Below are positions 24,763-32,885 of a DNA stretch of 64,000 bases, piece after piece. Origin of the DNA: Microbacterium rhizomatis (GTDB lineage Bacteria > Actinomycetota > Actinomycetes > Actinomycetales > Microbacteriaceae). The translations under genes were made by a program, and so were the position numbers. The notes beneath the pieces are model-generated. The model did no database searches. It was not told where the DNA came from and was given only the letters and a program-made list of their open reading frames with translations. Location of the stretch: positions 248,001-312,000 of the forward strand of contig NZ_VYSA01000002.1 of assembly GCF_008710745.1 (NCBI RefSeq). The letters are read 5' to 3'. The stretch's first letter is position 1. Each line of letters starts with the position of its first letter.

Positions 24763-25488
24763 TCACTCCGCGTCGACCGTGCGTCGCTCCAGATCGGCGG
24801 CGAGCGTACGGACGAACGCGGCGTAGCCGCCGGGCGTGCGGCCGATCTGGCGACCCGAGGTGACCACCGGAGCATGCGCACTCGTCCCGATGCGGGCGCC
24901 GGCGACACGCGCGCGCTCGACCAGTTGAACATCCTCGTGCTCGGCGACGGCGGGGAAGCCGCCGGCCAGGACATACGCATCGGCCCGGATTCCGAGATTC
25001 GCGCCGTGCACATTGCCCGTCGGGACCCCCCGAGGGTGCGTGCGGAGCCAATGGCGCCGGTGCACGGGGGTCAGATCGGCGAAGTCGGGACGCACGCCAC
25101 CGAGCACCACGTCCGTGCCGAGAGCGGCGATGCGGACCTGGTCGACGATCCACTGCGGAGGCACCTGCGAGTCGGCATCGGTGTTCGCGATCCAGACACG
25201 ATGCAGATCAACGTCGCCGAGGTCGGCGAGCGCGGTGACCACACCGTGGGCGCGCGCGGCGCCGACCATCGACGCGCGGATCGTCGAGACCGTGAAGGGG
25301 TAGCTGAGGGCGAGGGTGGCCGAGGCATCCGTGCAATCGTCGAGCACCACGCGGACGTCGCAGGCGAGCCCGGCGCGCTCTGTCCTGTGCACCGCGGCGC
25401 TCAGCGCGCCCAGGCACGCGTCGAGAAGATCCTCCTCGTTGTGCACCGGCACGACGACGATGACGCGGGTGACGGCGTCGACGCTCAT
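24763..25488 (-). CDS. glycosyltransferase family 2
   Basis: The 241-residue GT-A enzyme starts VIVVVPVHNEEDLLDACLGAL, has the nucleotide-sugar Asp region VVLDDCTDAS, and the DxD-like site IANTDADSQVPP followed by HGANLGIRADAYVLAGGFP and EDVQL. There is no transmembrane segment, so it acts in the cytosol or at the membrane face. It overlaps the PIG-L/methyltransferase fusion gene by 4 bp (ATGA), which ties it to the same pathway. Donor sugar and acceptor are not known. Confidence 0.88.
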   Translation of the reverse strand: MSVDAVTRVIVVVPVHNEEDLLDACLGALSAAVHRTERAGLACDVRVVLDDCTDASATLALSYPFTVSTIRASMVGAARAHGVVTALADLGDVDLHRVWIANTDADSQVPPQWIVDQVRIAALGTDVVLGGVRPDFADLTPVHRRHWLRTHPRGVPTGNVHGANLGIRADAYVLAGGFPAVAEHEDVQLVERARVAGARIGTSAHAPVVTSGRQIGRTPGGYAAFVRTLAADLERRTVDAE

Positions 25489-26936
25489 ACGAGCCCTTCG
25501 CGCTGGGCGACGGAGCGTGCGGGTGCGCGGCCGAACACCTCGAGCACGAAGTCGCGCTCCTCATGCCGGGCGATCGCTTCCAAGTCGCGCACGGCACGGA
25601 GCGCGGCGTGCACCGCATCACCGGTCTGCGGGTATTCGCGCACCGGATGCCGCCAATGGCAGGCGATGAGGAATCCATCGCCGCTCAGGTCGCGCTCGAT
25701 CAGGCGGATCGTCTCGGCGAGATCGGCGGCATCGAGGTAATAGCCCACCTCCGACAGCACGATCGTGTCGTACCGGCCCGTCGGCCAATCGCGCGGTACC
25801 TGACCGTGTACGAAGGCGACGTCGCCCCGGCGCCCGACTCCGGCCGCGCTTCGATCGCGGAGGCGGTCGCGCGCGACATCCAGCGCTGCCTCCGCCGGGT
25901 CGAGCGCGACCACCCGGTTCGCGCGGCGAGCGAGCTGGCGCGTGATCAGGCCGGTGGCGCACCCGACCTCGAGCACCCGGCCGAGGTCGTGCCGAGGCAG
26001 CGACGCGAGCAGGATGCTGCGCTTGCGCTCTTCGTACCATCGCGTCTCGAACCCCCACGGGTCCTCGTCGTTGCGTCGGTAGAACTCGTCGAACCAGTCC
26101 CCAGACAGCGACTCGGCGGGGTGCTCGCGCAGGTAGACCTCGACATCGCGGTCGAAGTGCGCGCGCATCCCGTCGTGCACGACGGCCTCGTCGCCCACGG
26201 CGTCCGAGAGCGGCGCGATCTGAGATGTGTGCAGAGCGATCGAGCGGCGCTTGGCCGTGCGCGCCTCCGCGCTCAGCGGGAGCGCGAACGCGTCGGCCCA
26301 CGGAACGTCGTCCCGGCTGCCCCAATGCCAGAGCCAGATCGGGTAGCCGAGGTGGGTGATGCCTCGCCCCGCACACACCTCGGCACACGCCTGCGCTGCG
26401 GCCGAGTGGTCGGCGTGCCCGTCGCCCGACCACGGCGCGACGACGACCGTGCCTGTTCGAGCATCCGGTGCCGACGAGTCCAGGATGTCGGCCACGGCGT
26501 CACGCAGGCGTGCCGCGTTCTGCCGCAGCGTGCCGTCGCCGATGCCGAGGAAGCGGATCTCGGCTGCCGGCGCCACGACGGCGACCGCGGCCGCGACCTC
26601 CCGCCGACGGATCTCGGCGAGTACGGCCGGCGAGTGCGTCGGCGACGCGGGATGCGATCGCTCACCGTCGGTGGCTATCACCACCGTCACCCGGCCACCG
26701 GCCTCGGCCACGGCACGCATGAGCCCGGCCGCTCCGAGCGTCTCGTCGTCGGGATGGGCGGCGACCACGACGAGTGCGGTGATCGATCCGGGCGCTTCTC
26801 CCCCGCCCGCGTCTCCGGGATGCGCCTCCGGCATCCCGCGTGCGCCATCGATTCCCGGAAGCGCGCTCAGCCGGCGGTCGACGAGCCAGACGGCTTCGGC
26901 CGTGCCCGGATCGAGATGGCTGAACGACGCCATCAT
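25485..26936 (-). CDS. bifunctional PIG-L deacetylase / NodS-like SAM methyltransferase
   Basis: The 483-residue fusion has two parts. Residues 50 to about 260 are a PIG-L/LmbE zinc deacetylase with the metal motif AAHPDDETLG (His61, Asp64) and the second ligand site GDGHADHSAA. Residues about 285-470 are a class I SAM-dependent methyltransferase of NodS type, with DPWGFETRWYEERKRS, motif I RVLEVGCATGLITRQLA and VVALDPAEAALDVARDRL. PIG-L enzymes remove N-acetyl from GlcNAc-linked compounds, and NodS methylates the freed amine in Nod factor synthesis, so a deacetylate-then-N-methylate function is suggestive. It overlaps genes on both sides by 4 bp. Confidence 0.9.
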   Translation of the reverse strand: MMASFSHLDPGTAEAVWLVDRRLSALPGIDGARGMPEAHPGDAGGGEAPGSITALVVVAAHPDDETLGAAGLMRAVAEAGGRVTVVIATDGERSHPASPTHSPAVLAEIRRREVAAAVAVVAPAAEIRFLGIGDGTLRQNAARLRDAVADILDSSAPDARTGTVVVAPWSGDGHADHSAAAQACAEVCAGRGITHLGYPIWLWHWGSRDDVPWADAFALPLSAEARTAKRRSIALHTSQIAPLSDAVGDEAVVHDGMRAHFDRDVEVYLREHPAESLSGDWFDEFYRRNDEDPWGFETRWYEERKRSILLASLPRHDLGRVLEVGCATGLITRQLARRANRVVALDPAEAALDVARDRLRDRSAAGVGRRGDVAFVHGQVPRDWPTGRYDTIVLSEVGYYLDAADLAETIRLIERDLSGDGFLIACHWRHPVREYPQTGDAVHAALRAVRDLEAIARHEERDFVLEVFGRAPARSVAQREGLV

Positions 26937-28012
26937 CGTCCCCCCGACGCGAGCGAGCGACCGATGCGGGCGACGTCGCGGAGTCCGTGATGCTGACGGA
27001 GGTAGAGGTGGAGGTCGGCGACCCGTCGTGCGTGGTCGGGATCCGACACGAGCGGAGCCGGACCGAGGGCGGCATCCGCCTCTGCCAGCGTCGATGTCGC
27101 GGCATCCGCCACCACCGCCCGAACCCTTTCGGCGAGCAGCTTCTCGTCCACGCCCACGCGATCATCATCGATCGCGCGGGCGGCCTCTGCGAGCGTCGCA
27201 CGCGCGCCCCAGAGCGCGGCGTCGACTCGCCCGAGGTATACAAGCGAGAGTTGATCGGCGCGCTCGGACGATGCCGGAGCGACGAGCGCCGCAGCGACGC
27301 CCTCGGCCGCACCCCACCAGCACGCGGCGACCGACATGCCCCCGCGGGCGAAACCGGGGCGCGACAGATACCACCCGTCGGCCCCGACGGGGACCGCCTC
27401 CACGTCGTCGAAGTCGACCGGGCTGCTCACGACGTGCGGGAGGCCCCGTGCGAACCACTCGCCGCGGCGCGGATGCACCCCCGCCGACCGCATCCCCACC
27501 GCGAACAGCCGTCGATGCGTGTCGTCGACGAACGCCGTGACCAGCGCGTGCGACACGTGCGAGGCGAGCGAGCACCACGGCTTGGTGCCGGTCAGCCGCC
27601 AGCTGCCCTCCACCTGACGCGCGTCGAGCCGCACTCCGGGGCCTTCGGCCGCGAACACTCCCCACGTGGACTCGTCGCCCGCGCCGACCGCCGCAACGCC
27701 CCACTCGTCAGCCCCGATCCCGAAATCGACCCCCGCCTCATGAAGGATGCTCAGCGCGTCGAGGTGCGGCTCGAGCATCCGCGCCGCCGACACGTCCATC
27801 GCCGCGATGCCGGCAAGGATCTCCCACAGATCGGGGGTCGCGCCCTCGCCGACGCGAGGCGCGACCCTGCCTACCCCGAGACACCATTCCAGCGTGGTCT
27901 CGACGTCGGCCCCCAGCCCCGGCACGCCCCGAGCGCTGTCAGTGACGGACTGCGCGACAGGGCTCGGCTCACCACCCGGCGTCAGCACGGGAACGCGTAC
28001 CGCGGGCCGCAT
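26933..28012 (-). CDS. acyl-CoA dehydrogenase-like protein
   Basis: The 359-residue protein has an acyl-CoA dehydrogenase layout: a helical N-terminus, a beta-barrel middle domain (WGVFAAEGPGVRLDARQVEGSW, then LTGTKPWCSLASHVSHALV), and a helical C-terminal bundle. It is shorter than standard members and I cannot locate the catalytic Glu with confidence, so it may have a changed reaction. It starts 1 base after the dps stop (TGAGATG) and overlaps the PIG-L fusion by 4 bp, so all are translated from one mRNA. The trio ACAD, PIG-L-methyltransferase and GT2 looks like a small modified-sugar or lipid pathway. Confidence 0.78.
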   Translation of the reverse strand: MRPAVRVPVLTPGGEPSPVAQSVTDSARGVPGLGADVETTLEWCLGVGRVAPRVGEGATPDLWEILAGIAAMDVSAARMLEPHLDALSILHEAGVDFGIGADEWGVAAVGAGDESTWGVFAAEGPGVRLDARQVEGSWRLTGTKPWCSLASHVSHALVTAFVDDTHRRLFAVGMRSAGVHPRRGEWFARGLPHVVSSPVDFDDVEAVPVGADGWYLSRPGFARGGMSVAACWWGAAEGVAAALVAPASSERADQLSLVYLGRVDAALWGARATLAEAARAIDDDRVGVDEKLLAERVRAVVADAATSTLAEADAALGPAPLVSDPDHARRVADLHLYLRQHHGLRDVARIGRSLASGGR

Positions 28013-28013
28013 C

Positions 28014-28571
28014 TCAGCGTGACGCTGCCGGCGTGCGGTTCTCAGCGCTGACCATCCAGGCGAACTGCTCGAGCTTCTCGATGATCGCGTGGAGGATATC
28101 GGCGCTCGTCGGGTCTTCTTCGTCGACGTCGTCGTGCACTCCGCGAATCGTGCCGACGGTCGCCTCGAGTCGCACCGTGATCAGGTCGACGGTCTCGCTC
28201 GTGTCGATCTCGCCCTGCGGGTACTCGGGAAGCGTGGTCGTGGCCGCGACGACATCGCTTCTGCCGTCGGGCACCGCGTGCAGCGCGCGCATCCGCTCGG
28301 CGACCGTGTCGCTGAACTCGCGCGCAGCCTCGATGATCTCGTCGAGGATGCGGTGCGTGTCGCGGAAGTTGCGGCCCACGACGTTCCAGTGCGCCTGCTT
28401 GCCCTGCATCGCAAGCTCGAGCAGGTCGACCAGCACAGCCTGAAGCCGATCGTCGAGTGCCTTCGAGGCGACGAAGCCCTTCTCCGCATTCTGGCGTCGC
28501 GTCACCTTCGCTCCCGCACCTCCCGCTGCCGTGCGCCGGGTCGGGGTCTTCGCCTTCTCTGTCGTAGCCAT
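28014..28571 (-). CDS. dps: Dps-family DNA-binding ferritin-like protein
   Basis: The 185-residue protein forms dodecamers that oxidise and store iron and shield DNA. The ferroxidase signature is present: KQAHWNVVGRNFRDTHRILDEIIEA holds the conserved His, Asp and Glu. An N-terminal Lys/Arg/Thr-rich tail (ATTEKAKTPTRRTAAGG) may bind DNA. Start ATG 28569-28571 is supported by AGGAGG 8 bases upstream; the longer frame is spurious. It is the first gene of an operon with the acyl-CoA dehydrogenase-like gene starting 1 base after its stop, which would put that pathway under stress or stationary-phase control. Confidence 0.93.
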   Translation of the reverse strand: MATTEKAKTPTRRTAAGGAGAKVTRRQNAEKGFVASKALDDRLQAVLVDLLELAMQGKQAHWNVVGRNFRDTHRILDEIIEAAREFSDTVAERMRALHAVPDGRSDVVAATTTLPEYPQGEIDTSETVDLITVRLEATVGTIRGVHDDVDEEDPTSADILHAIIEKLEQFAWMVSAENRTPAASR

Positions 28572-28790
28572 GTCAGCCACCTCCTGATTGCGACGGTAGT
28601 TCGCGCTTCGGATCTCAGACGGGGACTTGACAAGCGCCTCTGATGCGGGTGCTCGCCGCGCCCGGGTACCTCGCGGAGCCGAGTTCGTCAAGGCCGGTGG
28701 CACCGCATGGGGGTCGTCTTACAGTCGACCCGTCACACAAAACCTCGCCTCTCACACGAAACCGCGATCGACGATGCCCGGAGGCAACGG

Positions 28791-29057
28791 ATGCCACCTG
28801 CACACCAGGGCCGGTTCACGCTCGTGGAGCGCGGCGGCGACGTGTGGGAGATCGCGACCGAGCGGGACGACCTCGTCGCTGTCATCGTCAGGGCCGAAGA
28901 CGACCACGTCGAGGTCTCATGGCAGCCCGGGATTCCGCTGCCGCACGTGTACACGACCGCAGAGGTCGCGATGACCGACCTCGTGATGTGGGAGTCGCGA
29001 TCACCCGGGGGGACCAAGCCCATCCCGATCCCCCACGCTCCGCCGATGCGGGCGTGA
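28791..29057 (+). CDS. small hypothetical protein
   Basis: An 88-residue acidic protein with an antiparallel beta pattern (GRFTLVERGGDVWEIATE, DDLVAVIVRAEDDHVEVSW). I do not recognise a family. Start ATG 28791 follows GGAGG with a 5-base gap; an upstream ATG at 28707 has no such site. It is divergent from dps across 219 bases and is followed by another small gene on the same strand after 79 bases. Its function is unknown. Confidence 0.65.
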   Translation: MPPAHQGRFTLVERGGDVWEIATERDDLVAVIVRAEDDHVEVSWQPGIPLPHVYTTAEVAMTDLVMWESRSPGGTKPIPIPHAPPMRA

Positions 29058-29136
29058 CGGCCGCCGTTTCGCCCGCTCGGCTCATAGGATGTGGAGTCAT
29101 GCGAGTCGATCCGCGTGCGACGCGAGCGAGGTCTTG

Positions 29137-29475
29137 ATGGGCACGATCTACTACGGTGACGACACGGATGCGATCGACCTGCCGGACAGACTCCTCACGC
29201 ATCTGCAGGCCGTCGTGATCACGAAGTTCCGGCGCGGGGAGAGCTTCACGCTGACGTGGGCTCATTCGCCCTCCGAGGACGGCGACCGCACGACGGTGTG
29301 GCTGCAGCCATCGATGGCGCTGCGCTTCGAGTTCGACGGCGCGGTCGCCGAGCCCCTCGATCCCGCTTTCCTTCGCGATCTGGTGAAGGCCGCCAACTCA
29401 CCTTCGGGCGTGAGCGTCGGCGCGGGAGCAGGCGAGGCATCCCCGCCCTCCGCCGCGGGCTCCCCCTCGTCCTGA
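29137..29475 (+). CDS. DUF7882-type small protein (often misnamed ATP-dependent DNA ligase)
   Basis: The 112-residue protein belongs to a Microbacteriaceae-specific family. The N-terminus MGTIYYGDDTDAIDLPDRLL, the core HLQAVVITKFRRGESFTLTW and the site TTVWLQPSMALRFEFDG are its marks. Databases often label such proteins DNA ligase, but there is no adenylation motif, and the function is unknown. A Gly/Ala/Ser/Pro-rich tail follows. Start ATG 29137 matches the family N-terminus; the upstream ATG at 29089 adds unrelated residues. It supports assignment of the window to Microbacteriaceae. Confidence 0.82.
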   Translation: MGTIYYGDDTDAIDLPDRLLTHLQAVVITKFRRGESFTLTWAHSPSEDGDRTTVWLQPSMALRFEFDGAVAEPLDPAFLRDLVKAANSPSGVSVGAGAGEASPPSAAGSPSS

Positions 29476-29520
29476 CCTCGCGCCGGACCGCCCAGCTGCG
29501 GGCGTGTCGGGGCCCGGACT

Positions 29521-29609
29521 CGCGCACAACGCAGGACCAATGCCCCTCAGAGACGCCGACACGCCGCGCGCAGCCCGGTCAACCGCCGATCGATCCTGCG
29601 TTGTGCGCG
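29521..29609. repeat. 16-bp perfect inverted repeat in intergenic region
   Basis: CGCGCACAACGCAGGA at 29521-29536 is repeated as its exact complement at 29594-29609, with a 57-base GC-rich loop. It lies between convergent genes (DUF7882 and aldo-keto reductase). It could be a bidirectional terminator or a dispersed palindromic element. Confidence 0.7.
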
Positions 29610-29665
29610 CGGAAGACCGGACATCGACGTCGCGGCGAACCTCAGAGGCCGTCAGGCGCGAGCCG

Positions 29666-30718
29666 TCATCGGCCGCCGTGGATGTTGCGGTGCCGCTGAG
29701 CGACCCCTGGTGCACCGTAGGGGTAGTCGTCGGCCGGAGGTGCGCTCACAACCGTGAGGGCCTCCAGCTCGGCGGGATCCAGGTCGAGGTCGACCGCCCC
29801 CATGTTGTCGCGGAGCTGCTGGACCGAGCGAGCACCGAGGATGACGGAGGTCACTCCCGGCTGGGCCGACAGCCATGCCAAGGCCACCTGCGAGGCTGAG
29901 ACACCGTGCGCGTCGGCGACGCGTGTGACCTCGTCGATGATCTGCCAGGTTCGGTCACTCGTGTTGCGCTGCTTCCACGCCTCCATACCGCGCTCGGGGT
30001 TCTCGCCGAGTCGGGTGCTGCCGGTCGGCGGAACGTCGCGCCGATATTTCCCGCTCAGCCACCCGCCGCCGAGAGGCGACCAGGGCAGCAGCCCGACGTG
30101 TGCGTCGAGGGCCGCGGGCACGATCTCGTGCTCGATCCCGCGCACGAGAAGGCTGTACTGCGGCTGCAGCGTGACCGGAGCGCTCCAGCGGTGCTGCGCG
30201 GCGAGGGCCACGGCCTTCGTAAGCTGCCACCCGGTGAAGTTCGAGAACCCGTAGTAGCCGATCTTCCCCTGCGTGATCGCATCGTCGAGGAACCGGAGGG
30301 TCTCGTCGAGGGGGGTGATCGCATCCCACGCATGCATCTGGTAAAGATCGATGTGCTCGACGCCCAGGCGACGCAGGGAATCGTCCAGCGCGACGCGCAG
30401 GTGGCGCCGCGAGGTTCCGAGGTCGTTGGGCCCGGCGCCCATCGGGAATCGTCCCTTCGTCGCGATGACCATCTGCGCCGCGTCGGTCGGGTGCGCGGCG
30501 ATCCATCGTCCGATGATCTGCTCGCTGGTGCCCGAGCTGTAGACGTCGGCCGTGTCGATGAAGTTGCCTCCCGCCGCGACGTAGGCGTCGATGATCGCGT
30601 GCGACGTCGTCTCGTCTGCCTCGGCCCCGAATGTCATCGTCCCGAGTGCCTGCTCGAACACGACGGCGCCGCTCCGCCCGAGAGTGCGATAGCCGTCCTT
30701 CCGCGGTGTGGAGCTCAT
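29666..30718 (-). CDS. aldo/keto reductase
   Basis: The 350-residue NADPH-dependent oxidoreductase has a TIM barrel. The catalytic Asp and Tyr are in GGNFIDTADVYSSGTSE, with Lys in VIATKGRFPMG and His in YQMHAWD. NADPH-binding residues are in SNFTGWQ and VTSVILGARSVQQLRDN. Start ATG 30716-30718 overlaps the upstream stop as ATGA. With the second reductase it forms a two-gene operon divergent from a LysR regulator. Physiological substrate (aldehyde or ketose) is unknown. Confidence 0.92.
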   Translation of the reverse strand: MSSTPRKDGYRTLGRSGAVVFEQALGTMTFGAEADETTSHAIIDAYVAAGGNFIDTADVYSSGTSEQIIGRWIAAHPTDAAQMVIATKGRFPMGAGPNDLGTSRRHLRVALDDSLRRLGVEHIDLYQMHAWDAITPLDETLRFLDDAITQGKIGYYGFSNFTGWQLTKAVALAAQHRWSAPVTLQPQYSLLVRGIEHEIVPAALDAHVGLLPWSPLGGGWLSGKYRRDVPPTGSTRLGENPERGMEAWKQRNTSDRTWQIIDEVTRVADAHGVSASQVALAWLSAQPGVTSVILGARSVQQLRDNMGAVDLDLDPAELEALTVVSAPPADDYPYGAPGVAQRHRNIHGGR

Positions 30719-31572
30719 GCCGACAGCTCCCGCATCTGCTCGTCGGTGAGCGTGATCTCCGACGCCCGCACAGAATCCTGGATGCTGGCAGGTCGCGACG
30801 CGCCGGGAATCGGGATGACGACGGGGGCGAGCGCGAGTTCCCAGGCGAGGCAGACCTGCTGTGAGCTGACCCCGAGTTCGGCGCCGATGCGCTCGAACGC
30901 GGCGCCCTTGCCGGCGAGCGTGCTCGCCCGCGAGATGCCGCCGAGCGGGCTCCAGGGCAGGAACGCGATGCCCAGCTCGGCGCACAGCTCCAGCTCTACC
31001 TGGCTGGACCGGAACGCCGGCGAGAACTGGTTCTGCACGGACACGAGACGACCGCCGAGGATCTCCTGTGCGAGACGGATCTGGTCGACGTTCGCGTTCG
31101 AGATCCCCGCCATGCGGATGACGCCCTCGTCCAGCAGGTCGGTCAGTGCGCCCACCGACTCGGCGTAGTCGACGCTCGGGTCCGGCCGGTGGAACTGATA
31201 GAGCCCGATCGCCTCGACGCCGAGCCGCTGCGCGGACGCCTTCGCGGCCTGCTTCAGATAGTCGGGGTGCCCGTTGAGCGTCCAGCTGCCGTCGCCCGGA
31301 CGGAGGTGACCGCCTTTGGTCGCGACCAGGACCTCTGAGGTGTCGCCGCCGTAGGAGGCCAGGGCCTTCGCGATGAGGAGCTCGTTGTGGCCGACCTCGT
31401 CCGCATCCCGGTGATACGCGTCCGCGGTGTCGATCAGGGTGACGCCGGCGTCGAGCGCCGCGTGGATCGTGGCGATCGCGCGGTCCTCGTCTGGGCGGCC
31501 TTCGATCGACATCGGCATACCACCCAGCCCGATCTCACTGACGGATACGGGGCCGATCGATCGACTATTCAT
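30715..31572 (-). CDS. aldo/keto reductase
   Basis: The 285-residue protein has the same barrel as its neighbour but is only distantly similar. Catalytic residues appear in GVTLIDTADAYHRDADEVGHNE (Asp, Tyr), VATKGGHLRP (Lys) and YQFHRPDP (His), and the cofactor site in VVIPIPGASRPASIQDS. It is the first gene of the pair and is divergent from lysR, which likely controls it. Substrate is not predictable. Confidence 0.92.
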   Translation of the reverse strand: MNSRSIGPVSVSEIGLGGMPMSIEGRPDEDRAIATIHAALDAGVTLIDTADAYHRDADEVGHNELLIAKALASYGGDTSEVLVATKGGHLRPGDGSWTLNGHPDYLKQAAKASAQRLGVEAIGLYQFHRPDPSVDYAESVGALTDLLDEGVIRMAGISNANVDQIRLAQEILGGRLVSVQNQFSPAFRSSQVELELCAELGIAFLPWSPLGGISRASTLAGKGAAFERIGAELGVSSQQVCLAWELALAPVVIPIPGASRPASIQDSVRASEITLTDEQMRELSA

Positions 31573-31631
31573 GCGTGGTTCTCCTCGAGAGTTGCGGATT
31601 CATTCCTGCGAGTCCCAAGTTACGACCGCGT

Positions 31632-31660
31632 TTGTCATCTGTCCAACAGAAGAATATTGT
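31632..31660 (+). promoter_or_regulatory. putative lysR promoter in the divergent region
   Basis: TTGTCA (31632-31637), 17 bases, TATTGT (31655-31660) is a good sigma-70-like pair for the LysR gene. The AT-rich AGAAGAATATTGTCTCT stretch here could also hold a LysR site. Confidence 0.5.
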
Positions 31661-31698
31661 CTCTTCCAGAACGATCATTCATGAATGTGGGGTGCACA

Positions 31699-32601
31699 GT
31701 GGATCTGAGGCAGATGGAGTACTTCGTTGCACTCGCTGAAGAGAATCAGTTCACGCGCGCTGCCGAGCTCACGCGCGTGTCGCAGTCCGGTCTGTCCGCG
31801 GCGATCAAGACTCTGGAACACGACCTCAACGCGAAGCTGTTCGTGCGCACCACCCGCCGCGTCGAGCTCACGACCGCGGGCCGCGCCCTGTATCCCCACG
31901 CGCGTCGGCTGCTCGCGGAGGCGGATGCCGGCAGAGACGCCGTGACGGCGACGGTGGGCAAATTCACCGGATCATTGCGCGTCGGGGCCGAGCAGTGCCT
32001 CGGCTCGGTGAACGTGCCCGAGCTCGTCGAGCGGTTTCACCGCCGGCACCGCGAGGTCGAGATCACGTTCACCCAGGCGGGGAGCGGCGAGCTGCTCAGG
32101 AAGATGCGCGACGGTGAGATCGATCTCGCATTCGTCGCCGGCACGCCGGAGACGACCGATGCCCGGCTGCGGCTCACTGGTCTCGATCATGTGACGCTCG
32201 CCACCGAGCCCCTCGTGGCGCTCACCCCGCCCGATCACCCGCTCGCGTCGCAGAAGTCGGTGTCATTGGAAGAACTGCAGGATCGCACCTTCATCGACCT
32301 CGACGACACCTGGGCGATCCGCGTCGTCACGGACGAACTGCTCGCGAAGCGCAAGATCGTCCGCCGCGTGGCCTTCACGGTGAGCGACATCCACGCCCTC
32401 ATCGACATGATCAACCGAGGTCTCGCTCTGGCCATCGTGCCGCAATCGGTGTCCCGCAAGGCGATCGCCGCCGAGCTCCATACGCTGAGCCTGATCGACG
32501 AGCGCGACCCGGTCTGGACCGTCAGCGCGGCGTACGCTCACGCCGAGAGAGGATCGGCCCTGATGAGGGAGTTCCTGAGCCTCATCGAGCCGCCGCGCTG
32601 A
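31699..32601 (+). CDS. LysR family transcriptional regulator
   Basis: The 300-residue regulator has a winged HTH at the N-terminus (LRQMEYFVALAEENQFTRAA, then SQSGLSAAIKTLEHDLNAKLF) and a periplasmic-binding-protein-like effector domain (about 90-300, LRVGAEQCLGSVNVPELVERF). I prefer the GTG at 31699, which gives the family-standard VDLRQMEYF start with GGGG upstream; an ATG at 31681 would add six residues. It is divergent from the aldo/keto reductase pair, the usual arrangement for control of the neighbour. It lies at the left edge of the catabolic island, but its partner looks to be the reductase pair. Confidence 0.9.
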   Translation: MDLRQMEYFVALAEENQFTRAAELTRVSQSGLSAAIKTLEHDLNAKLFVRTTRRVELTTAGRALYPHARRLLAEADAGRDAVTATVGKFTGSLRVGAEQCLGSVNVPELVERFHRRHREVEITFTQAGSGELLRKMRDGEIDLAFVAGTPETTDARLRLTGLDHVTLATEPLVALTPPDHPLASQKSVSLEELQDRTFIDLDDTWAIRVVTDELLAKRKIVRRVAFTVSDIHALIDMINRGLALAIVPQSVSRKAIAAELHTLSLIDERDPVWTVSAAYAHAERGSALMREFLSLIEPPR

Positions 32602-32885
32602 ATGGTCCCGCCGAGGTGGGTTCGTTGAGGCGTCCCGCCGGAGAGGACTATGCCGCTACGACACGCGACCGTTCGAAGAGTTCCGCTCTCTCGCTGGCAC
32701 TATTGTCGACCTAAACCGGCCGGTTAGGCCCCCTCGTCCCGCGGTCCCCCAGGCCACCGGGACGAGGGGTCCGTTCTGTGATCGGGGGCACCTTTCCTCC
32801 TCCTCCGGACGACGGGACACCCGACTCAATGCCGTGATCCCGATTCGCATCACCGAGATGAGTTCCGACGCGACCCGTTGTCGTT
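32602..32885. other. intergenic boundary of the catabolic island
   Basis: 284 bases between convergent lysR and the Rieske gene hold no convincing ORF. They contain a 12-bp perfect palindrome AACCGGCCGGTT (32714-32725) and a strong hairpin. No integrase remnant, IS end or tRNA fragment is visible here. Confidence 0.6.
32730..32769. terminator. bidirectional terminator between lysR and the Rieske operon
   Basis: A 12-bp perfect stem (CCCCTCGTCCCG at 32730-32741 with CGGGACGAGGGG at 32758-32769) and a 16-base loop sits between two convergent genes, so it can serve both. Confidence 0.65.

Noticed and set aside
29137..29475. ATP-dependent DNA ligase label for the DUF7882-type protein
   Set aside because: At 112 residues it lacks the adenylation Lys motif and other ligase domains; the name is a common database error.
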